A stretch of 5,110 nt of DNA from Deltaproteobacteria bacterium (GTDB lineage: Bacteria; Myxococcota; B64-G9). The stretch spans positions 1-5,110 of the forward strand of contig QMME01000320.1 of the NCBI GenBank assembly GCA_003647095.1, in the 5' to 3' direction. Shown one piece after another: positions 1-4,697 of this stretch. The notes below the pieces were generated by a model that saw only the letters and a program-made list of their open reading frames with translations, searched no databases and was not told the DNA's origin. The translations under genes were made by a program, and so were the position numbers. Positions within the stretch are counted from its first letter, which is position 1, and every line of letters starts with the position of its first letter.

Positions 1-248
1 CATAATATACCCGTCAAGAGAGTGCTTAGGGCCCTACGATTCCTGCACGGGATAGTAATATGATCAGATAGTCACCAGGCTACGGAATTGGTTGACATAA
101 TATACCCGTCAAGAGAGTGCTTAGGGCCCTACGATTCCTGCACGGGATAGTAATATGATCAGATAGTCACCAGGCTACGGAATTGGCTGACATAATATAC
201 CAGTCAAGAGAGTGCTTAGGGCCTTACGATTCCTGCACGGGATAGTAA
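1..248. repeat. 95-bp tandem repeat array (2.6 copies visible)
   Basis: Direct repeats with a period of 95 bp: copy 1 at 1-95, copy 2 at 96-190, and a partial copy 3 at 191-248 that stops after 58 bp. Copies 1 and 2 differ at one base only (T at 92, C at 187). Copy 3 differs from copy 1 at two positions (A at 202, T at 224). The unit is about 46% GC, clearly lower than the flanking genes. 95 is not a multiple of three and the unit carries stop codons, so a repeated peptide is unlikely. Each full unit contains the palindrome TAGGGCCCTA, the palindrome TGATCA, GATAGT twice, and possible hairpin arms CCCGT/ACGGG and GTGC/GCAC. The array begins at or beyond the left edge and ends 8 nt before the stop of the yprB-like gene. 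The near-identity of the copies points to recent amplification or homogenisation. The function is unknown. Confidence 0.95.
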
Positions 249-256
249 ACGACGGG

Positions 257-1126
257 TCATCTCCTGGCCCGATTGATAAGCTCCCGAGGATCGACCCAGA
301 ATGCCTCTTTTACGAGGTCGTCTTCCGAAAACGGGCGATGTTCCAACCAGGGAAACTCCCTCTGGTGAATCCTGTCGAGCAGGATGTGAAGCAACGGGCG
401 CAGGTTCATGGTGTCTGAGATGTTGTAGCCGACCAGCAGCTCGAGCGCTCTTTCGTCGTTGTTCACGACCCAGTTGCGCCACAGCATGACGGCATCGGAG
501 CCATCCATGCCCTGGACATCATGATTCCTGGAAATTCCAACCCTTCTCTCTATCTGCTTCAACGAACCCTTGAACCCGGCCCGGAAGGCAACCCAGCGCA
601 GATCAATGAGGGCCTTCGGAAGCCGCAAGGCCCCGAAGTGCCTGGTGAGCATTGGTAGATCGAAGCTAGAGCCGTTGAAAGTCACCAGAAGACGATCTCC
701 TTCCAGGTAACCGGGAAAATCGTCCAGATTGTAACCGTCTATGAACACCATGGGATCCTGGTCCGGATGATGTACACCCACAACCGTTACCCGGGAACTG
801 CCGGGGTCTGTCCCCGTGGTCTCTATGTCCAGGAAAACGGCCCTTTCCTTGAAATGGCTGTAGAAACGCCAATGTTCGCGGCGTGCCAGCCTGGTGGAGA
901 GAAATTCCAGGTCGCCACGCCGCAGGGCTTGCCGGTCGGCGGCGATCTCCTCGGCCAACCGTTGCTGCAGTTTCCTGGAAAGCCCACGAATTCCGGGTAG
1001 AAAACCTGGATCGCCAGAAGCCGCACTGGCCAGCAGATCGTCCCAGGTCCTGATGCCCGCCAACCAGAGCTGCCTTTCGCGAGAAGGACCGACGCCCTTT
1101 ACGTGTCTGAAGGTGCTTGTCAGCAA
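257..1126 (-). CDS. YprB-like DEDD-family 3'-5' exonuclease (RNase H-like fold)
   Basis: Predicted cytoplasmic nuclease of 289 aa, of the YprB / RNase_H_2-like family. Residues about 5-30 (TFRHVKGVG followed by LWLAGIRTWDDLL) form the helix-hairpin-helix-like N-terminus typical of these proteins. The RNase H-like core runs from about 96 to 250. Its acidic metal ligands are visible: D100 and E102 in FLDIETTG, D156 in FNGSSFDLP, and D238 in YNISD. Y234 gives the Y-x3-D spacing of the DEDDy class, so the active site appears intact. The substrate is not known; the B. subtilis homologue is uncharacterised or nearly so, and a role in DNA or RNA processing is inferred from the fold. The start is TTG at 1126. 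It gives the usual family N-terminus (M-L-T-x-T-F), but there is no Shine-Dalgarno upstream, and the frame is closed by the mutT stop at 1151-1153. It is the last gene of the operon visible here and lies 24 bp after mutT. The tandem repeat begins 8 nt past its stop. No YprA-type helicase partner is present. Confidence 0.88.
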   Translation of the reverse strand: MLTSTFRHVKGVGPSRERQLWLAGIRTWDDLLASAASGDPGFLPGIRGLSRKLQQRLAEEIAADRQALRRGDLEFLSTRLARREHWRFYSHFKERAVFLDIETTGTDPGSSRVTVVGVHHPDQDPMVFIDGYNLDDFPGYLEGDRLLVTFNGSSFDLPMLTRHFGALRLPKALIDLRWVAFRAGFKGSLKQIERRVGISRNHDVQGMDGSDAVMLWRNWVVNNDERALELLVGYNISDTMNLRPLLHILLDRIHQREFPWLEHRPFSEDDLVKEAFWVDPRELINRARR

Positions 1127-1129
1127 CTT

Positions 1130-1155
1130 GTTTACATAATAATAATTATGTCAAC
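1130..1155. promoter_or_regulatory. AT-rich inverted repeat between mutT and the yprB-like gene
   Basis: Arms GTTTACATAAT (1130-1140) and ATTATGTCAAC (1145-1155) are reverse complements at 10 of 11 positions, separated by 4 nt (AATA). The element fills the 24-bp intergenic spacer and overlaps the mutT stop codon. Such a symmetric AT-rich site in a GC-rich region could be an operator for a dimeric regulator or a weak RNA hairpin between the two genes. Read on the minus strand it also contains TGACATAAT (1153-1145), which fits an extended -10 element (TGn followed by a near-TATAAT hexamer). A start of transcription there would leave only about 12 nt of leader before the TTG start codon. The inverted repeat is seen directly; the function is inference. 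Confidence 0.5.
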
Positions 1156-1579
1156 TATCTGCCAGCAACTGCTTGACCGTTGGCTCGTCTGCCGGAGGAA
1201 AGTCAAATGATTCCAATTCGTTGGTGTCAACCCAGCGAAAGTCGTTCACACCCAGGCATTCCAGTTCACCTGCGTTGATGCTGCAGCGGTAGACGTGAAA
1301 ATCTATAATGAAATCAGGATACTCGTGCAACAGGTCGATATAGTGGTCTCCAACGTCTATGGCCACGCCCAGTTCCTCTTTTATCTCCCTGGCCAGGGCC
1401 TGGTCGTCTGTCTCGCCGGGTTCCACCTTGCCACCCGGAAATTCCCATTTCAATGGCATGAAGGCTCGGGGCTTGCGCTGGGTAATCAGCACTCTCCCCT
1501 TTTCATCCTGCAGCAAGGCGGCAACCACCCTCACGGTGCGCTTTTTTTCCTGCTGCTGGCTCTTTCGCGCCTGGTTCAT
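1151..1579 (-). CDS. mutT: MutT-type Nudix hydrolase (probable 8-oxo-dGTP diphosphatase)
   Basis: Nudix hydrolase of 142 aa, close to the usual MutT length. The Nudix box is complete at residues 50-72: G-x5-E (GKVEPGE), seven residues, then REIKEELGV, matching GX5EX7REUXEEXGU. It is preceded by KWEFPGG, characteristic of the MutT/8-oxo-dGTPase branch. Members hydrolyse oxidised dGTP to the monophosphate and keep 8-oxoguanine out of DNA. The exact substrate here is inferred, since related Nudix enzymes act on other nucleotides. The frame stays open upstream to 1843, but that part lies inside bamB in another reading frame. The chosen ATG at 1579 leaves a short basic lead (MNQARKSQQQEKKR) before the first beta strand. 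This ATG overlaps the bamB stop as ATGA and has no Shine-Dalgarno, so translation is probably coupled to bamB. Its TGA lies within the inverted repeat upstream of the nuclease gene. Confidence 0.9.
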   Translation of the reverse strand: MNQARKSQQQEKKRTVRVVAALLQDEKGRVLITQRKPRAFMPLKWEFPGGKVEPGETDDQALAREIKEELGVAIDVGDHYIDLLHEYPDFIIDFHVYRCSINAGELECLGVNDFRWVDTNELESFDFPPADEPTVKQLLADS

Positions 1580-2760
1580 CGGGAAATCGCCATGGCATAG
1601 ACGGTCTCGCCGTTGGAGACCCAGAAGGCCCGGTTTTTCCAAACCGCCGGAGGCGCCGAGGCTCCCTTGCCGGGATTGAACACCTGCACCCTGGTTCCCG
1701 TGGGGCGATGAAACACCAGCAGGGAGACATCTTCCGAGGATACCAGCAACCAGCCGCCACTGGCGATCACCGGAGCGGAGAGCAGGCCCTCCTGGTCGGG
1801 GTTGACCTTCCATACCTCCTTGCCGTTCCCGGCCTGGAGACATGCCACGCTGCCGTCGCCGCCGGTGACGAACACCCGGTTGCCCTCCACCGCCAGGTCG
1901 GAAGGAGCGTCGATGTCGTAATTCCAGCGTTGCTCCAGTGTAGCCGGGTCCAGGGCCAGGACTCCCCCGGAGGCACTGCCGGTGAGCAGGCTCCCCCCCA
2001 CCATCACCGGATCGACGTCCACGTCGGCAAAGGTAGCCCCGCCCTTTACCAGTTGCCGCGACTGCAGTACCGAGCCGTCCTTCAGGTCGAGCTTTACCAT
2101 CTGCCCGTCTGAAAAACCTCCATAAACCACGTCACCGACTACCAGCGGCCGGGCCGCGCCGAGTACCTTGAAGCGATCGCTGCGGAAGGAACGCTTGTGA
2201 CTCCACAGCCACTTGCCGTCGTTCTTTCTCAGGCATACCAGTTCGTTGACCGTGGTCATCACCAGCAACTTGTCGCCGGTCACCACCGGCCTGGCCGCTC
2301 CCGGTCCCGGTAAAGTCGTCTGCCAGAGCAACTTGCCGTCTTTGAGCCTGTATGTCAGCGCGTTGCCATTGGCCGCTGCCAGGTAGACCACTCCGTTTTC
2401 TATGAGTGCTTCGCTGTCCGTGGGGCCCTCGACTCGTTTGCGCCACAACAGGGCGCCGTCCTGGCTGCGCAGGCAGGAGATGGTTCCGTCGGAGGCTCCC
2501 ACCACCAGCCGGGAGCCATCCGGGCTCACGGCCGGCGTGCCCCGGTGCTGGAACTTGCTGGAAAAGACGTCGGAGTCGACCAGGCCGACGCGCCAGACCA
2601 CGTTCAATACCTGCCGGGGCAGGATGACCGTTTTCCCTTGACCGGGGCCGCCGCCAACCGTTGAACCAATCGAGGAGCATGCCGCCGGCAGCAGCGCCGT
2701 GGTGCCGGCGACTGCCGCCAGAAGCCAGGTGCGCAGACCTTTGCGATGGCCACCGATCAC
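1576..2760 (-). CDS. bamB: Outer membrane assembly lipoprotein BamB (PQQ-like beta-propeller)
   Basis: BamB-type lipoprotein of 394 aa, essentially the E. coli family length. BamB is an accessory subunit of the BAM complex, which inserts beta-barrel proteins into the outer membrane; it acts at the periplasmic face. Residues 1-27 form a lipoprotein signal peptide with a basic start (HRKGLR), a hydrophobic stretch, and C28 as the predicted lipidated cysteine in LLPAAC. The residues after C28 are Ser-Ser, not Asp, consistent with outer-membrane sorting. Residues about 50-394 hold roughly eight PQQ-like blades, each with a G-x-[LV]-x-x-[LD]-x-x-x-[DN]-G-x-x-x-W-like signature, for example near 91-106 (DGTISCLRSQDGALLW), 131-146, 172-186 and 302-317. 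The start is GTG at 2760, which overlaps the preceding gene's stop as GTGA. A weak Shine-Dalgarno-like GGGGA lies at 2771-2767, 6 nt upstream. The stop overlaps mutT. Other PQQ-propeller proteins are possible, but lipoprotein signal and neighbours favour BamB. Confidence 0.9.
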   Translation of the reverse strand: MIGGHRKGLRTWLLAAVAGTTALLPAACSSIGSTVGGGPGQGKTVILPRQVLNVVWRVGLVDSDVFSSKFQHRGTPAVSPDGSRLVVGASDGTISCLRSQDGALLWRKRVEGPTDSEALIENGVVYLAAANGNALTYRLKDGKLLWQTTLPGPGAARPVVTGDKLLVMTTVNELVCLRKNDGKWLWSHKRSFRSDRFKVLGAARPLVVGDVVYGGFSDGQMVKLDLKDGSVLQSRQLVKGGATFADVDVDPVMVGGSLLTGSASGGVLALDPATLEQRWNYDIDAPSDLAVEGNRVFVTGGDGSVACLQAGNGKEVWKVNPDQEGLLSAPVIASGGWLLVSSEDVSLLVFHRPTGTRVQVFNPGKGASAPPAVWKNRAFWVSNGETVYAMAISR

Positions 2761-3674
2761 TTGGCGTCCCCGCTGGCTTTTTGCTGCTCCGTGGGCTTGC
2801 CGGCACCGCTGGCCGACTTGCCGGACGACGCTTCCGCTGCCCGGGAAGCGGCCTTGCCGGAACTCTCGTCTTCGCTGGTGGCCTGCTTCTTGTCGTCCGG
2901 GACGTCTTTGCCGCTGTCAGCCTGCTGTTGCTGCTTGTCCGCCGGCGGGGGCAGCAAGGCCAGGCGGTTTTCGATCTCGGCCCGGAAGGCGGTTTCCGGG
3001 TACTTTTCCAGGATCTCCTCGTAGATTTTCCGGGCCTCGTCGGCCTGGCCATCGTCCTGGGCCAACCTGGCCAGGTGATACAGGCCGCGGTCGGGCTGGG
3101 TGTTGAAGGGAGGCTGGGTCATGCGCCGGTAGTTTTCCCGGGCAGCTTTGATTTTCCCCTGGGCCTCCAGGCAGAAAGCGATACCTTCCAGGGCGAACGC
3201 CGAAAAATCGGAGGAGTGCCCGGCTTCATTGAGGAACTGCTCGAAGGCTTCCCTGGCCTGGTCGTACTCGCCCAGGCGCCTTCGTATCTCGCCCACGTAG
3301 TAGCGGGCCAGCAGGGCGGTCTTCGCCGAGGAGTACTTTTCGATGACCTCGTTCATCTTCTCCAGGGCGGCCTGCAGCTTTTCTTTCTCGCTGGAATACT
3401 TACCCGGCGTGGACGATTGTTGTCCGAGTGCCTCGTCGCCGCTTACCGGTGCGTCGAGGATCTTCTTGGCCTCCACGAACAGCGCCGAGGCCTGGCCCTC
3501 CTTCCTGGCCTGGTTCCAGTTGTACACGTGGGCGGCCACGACTGCCAGAATCACCGCCCCTGCGGCGACGGCCAGTAAGCGCCAGTTCTTCTGCATCCAC
3601 TGGTATACACGGGCGGTGAAGCTGACGAATTCGTCGGGTTCCTTGAGTTCTTTTCGCAACGCCTTTTCGGCCAC
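2757..3674 (-). CDS. YfgM-like membrane-anchored TPR protein
   Basis: Protein of 305 aa with a YfgM/TPR_21-like layout. A short cytoplasmic N-terminus (MAEKALRKELKEPDEF) precedes a single transmembrane helix at about 32-50, then a presumably periplasmic helical region. TPR-like repeats are visible at about 124-150 (ARYYVGEIRRRLGEYDQAREAFEQFL), 160-187 and 198-226. In E. coli, YfgM is an inner-membrane ancillary subunit of the Sec translocon that works with periplasmic chaperones; the same role here is inferred from fold and the adjacent bamB. The family is usually near 200 aa. The extra length is partly a low-complexity tail (about 242-305) rich in Gln, Ser, Gly, Lys and Ala. The GTG at 3674 is chosen over the upstream in-frame ATG at 3746 because AAGGAGG lies 6 nt before it, and because the extension would cover promoter sequence and has no family-like residues. 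The stop overlaps the bamB start by 4 nt. Confidence 0.85.
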   Translation of the reverse strand: MAEKALRKELKEPDEFVSFTARVYQWMQKNWRLLAVAAGAVILAVVAAHVYNWNQARKEGQASALFVEAKKILDAPVSGDEALGQQSSTPGKYSSEKEKLQAALEKMNEVIEKYSSAKTALLARYYVGEIRRRLGEYDQAREAFEQFLNEAGHSSDFSAFALEGIAFCLEAQGKIKAARENYRRMTQPPFNTQPDRGLYHLARLAQDDGQADEARKIYEEILEKYPETAFRAEIENRLALLPPPADKQQQQADSGKDVPDDKKQATSEDESSGKAASRAAEASSGKSASGAGKPTEQQKASGDAK

Positions 3675-3680
3675 CTGGTG

Positions 3681-3687
3681 CCTCCTT
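3681..3687 (-). promoter_or_regulatory. Strong Shine-Dalgarno of the yfgM-like gene
   Basis: AAGGAGG on the minus strand, 6 nt upstream of the GTG at 3674. It is the strongest ribosome binding site in the window and decides this start over the upstream in-frame ATG at 3746. The stem-loop at 3688-3715 abuts it directly. Confidence 0.85.
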
Positions 3688-3715
3688 CCGGCGGTGGGAC
3701 AAAGCCCCTGCCACC
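3688..3715 (-). promoter_or_regulatory. Predicted 5'-UTR stem-loop before the yfgM-like gene
   Basis: On the minus strand GGTGG (3715-3711) can pair with CCACC (3697-3693) around a 13-nt loop. An outer CCGGC (3729-3725) can pair with GCCGG (3692-3688) and extend the stem across a 9-nt one-sided bulge. If transcription starts near 3724 the outer arm would be mostly absent from the message, leaving only the 5-bp inner stem. The hairpin ends next to the AAGGAGG ribosome binding site, so an effect on translation is possible. There is no U-run, so a terminator is unlikely. It could also be a chance pairing in GC-rich sequence. Confidence 0.3.
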
Positions 3716-3730
3716 TGCAAATCGGCCGGT

Positions 3731-3759
3731 AAAGTAGCCCAGCCACCGGGTGATGTCAA
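3731..3759 (-). promoter_or_regulatory. Sigma70-type promoter for yfgM-like-bamB-mutT-yprB
   Basis: On the minus strand a perfect -35 hexamer TTGACA (3759-3754) and a -10-like TACTTT (3736-3731) are separated by exactly 17 bp. The -10 keeps the important T1, A2 and T6 of TATAAT. It lies in the only sizeable gap of the gene cluster, just after the yihY stop. The predicted start of transcription near 3724 would give a leader of about 50 nt with a strong ribosome binding site. It would allow the envelope genes to be expressed independently of der-yihY. Confidence 0.6.
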
Positions 3760-3764
3760 CGATG

Positions 3765-4697
3765 TCACTCCCTGGCCAGGGCGCGCTTCCTGAGCACCGA
3801 ACAGAACTCGGCGCACAACAGCAGGATGCAGGCCGAGTAGAAGATCCATACCACCATGACCGCCAGCGTGGCCAGGGAACCGTAGATGAGGCTGAAGCGG
3901 GCCACGTGCTCCAGGTACAGGCCGAACAGGCGAACCGCCAGCATCCACATGGCCGAGAACAACAGGCCGCCGGCGGCCGCGTGTCGCAGGGATACCTTTT
4001 CGCGGGAGAAGTATTTCAGCAGCACCACGAAGGCGCCGCTGGCCACCACCACGGTGACCAGTATCCGCAACAACACGTGGCGGGCCAGGAAGGCGTCGAG
4101 GTTCTGGGCGAAGTTGCTGTTACGGGCCGAGTAGAATGAGGAACTGAGCACTCCCAGGTAATGCACCCCCAGCAAAAGCAACCCCAGGGCCATCAGGAAA
4201 ACGATGAACAGCAGCTGCGACTTCATCAGCGAAAGTCGCCGCGGGGTATCGAAGATGCGGGCGAAGGCCAGTTCCAGGGATCGGAAGACCAGCCCCGCGG
4301 TTACCATGATGAACACCAGGCCGGTGATTCCGTAGGCACCGCGGCGGGACGTGAGTTCCCGCAGGCGCTGCAGCAGGTCGTCTCCCAGGAAGGGTACCAC
4401 CGCCCGCACGTATCCCTCGACCTGGGCGTACAGTTGCTGTTGTGAAGCCGGGTCCTGGCCCAGGTGCTCGAGCAGGAAACCGGCCACCGACAGTACCAGC
4501 AGCAGGAAGGGGATCAGGCTGAGAATGGAGTAGAAGGAAATCGCCGCTGCCATCACCAGCCCGTCGTCGCGGCCGAAGCCCCGGGTGGTGTCGACGGCGA
4601 CACGCAGGCCGGGTCCCAGCACCGGCAACTGCCACACCACCCGCAGTCGCTCGCCGGCCCGAGCCAGGGAAACCCGTATCATCTCGACCGGCTTCAT
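3765..4697 (-). CDS. YihY/BrkB family inner membrane protein
   Basis: Integral membrane protein of 310 aa, of the YihY/virulence factor BrkB family (once annotated 'ribonuclease BN', a name now assigned to another protein). About six transmembrane segments are visible: 47-78, 122-148, 160-185, 207-228, 238-262 and 271-297. Family hallmarks are the first-helix motif AAAISFYSILSLIPFLLL (50-67) and the last-helix region SLIYGSLATLAVMVVW (269-284), which runs on to CAEF (295-298). The molecular function is not established; an envelope or transport role is the usual suggestion. The ATG at 4697 overlaps the der stop as ATGA and has GGAGG (4707-4703) 5 nt upstream, so translation is probably both coupled and independently initiated. 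The protein ends in a short basic tail. The gene is full-length with no sign of disruption. Confidence 0.9.
   Translation of the reverse strand: MKPVEMIRVSLARAGERLRVVWQLPVLGPGLRVAVDTTRGFGRDDGLVMAAAISFYSILSLIPFLLLVLSVAGFLLEHLGQDPASQQQLYAQVEGYVRAVVPFLGDDLLQRLRELTSRRGAYGITGLVFIMVTAGLVFRSLELAFARIFDTPRRLSLMKSQLLFIVFLMALGLLLLGVHYLGVLSSSFYSARNSNFAQNLDAFLARHVLLRILVTVVVASGAFVVLLKYFSREKVSLRHAAAGGLLFSAMWMLAVRLFGLYLEHVARFSLIYGSLATLAVMVVWIFYSACILLLCAEFCSVLRKRALARE

Noticed and set aside
1..248. CRISPR array
   Set aside because: The whole 95-bp period is conserved; there are no unique spacers between shorter repeats and no cas genes nearby.
1..248. Integron attC sites or tRNA-like genes in the repeat
   Set aside because: No paired RYYYAAC/GTTRRRY core sites; CGATTCC only resembles a T-arm and no cloverleaf or CCA end can be drawn.
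212..418. Plus-strand ORF of 68 aa starting in the third repeat copy
   Set aside because: It is antisense to the conserved nuclease gene, has no ribosome binding site, and the product resembles nothing known.
1126..1154. Classic -35/-10 promoter using TTGACA at 1154-1149 for the nuclease gene
   Set aside because: At 17 bp spacing the hexamer is ACAAGT, a poor -10 that overlaps the start codon; only the extended -10 reading remains possible.
1580..1843. N-terminal extension of MutT to 230 aa
   Set aside because: The extra 88 residues are an out-of-frame reading of bamB with no family resemblance; the ATG overlapping the bamB stop gives the normal MutT length.
2132..3052. Minus-strand 306-aa ORF overlapping bamB and the TPR gene in another frame
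   Set aside because: Arg/Pro/Ser-rich translation typical of a shifted frame in GC-rich DNA; both overlapped genes have clear domains.
2661..3578. Long plus-strand ORF (305 aa) antisense to bamB and the TPR gene
   Set aside because: A GC-rich shadow frame opposite two well-supported genes; the translation is low-complexity Gly/Leu/Val-rich without a family signature.
3675..3746. Extended start of the yfgM-like gene at 3746
   Set aside because: The added 24 residues overlap the predicted promoter and leader; the GTG at 3674 has an excellent Shine-Dalgarno.
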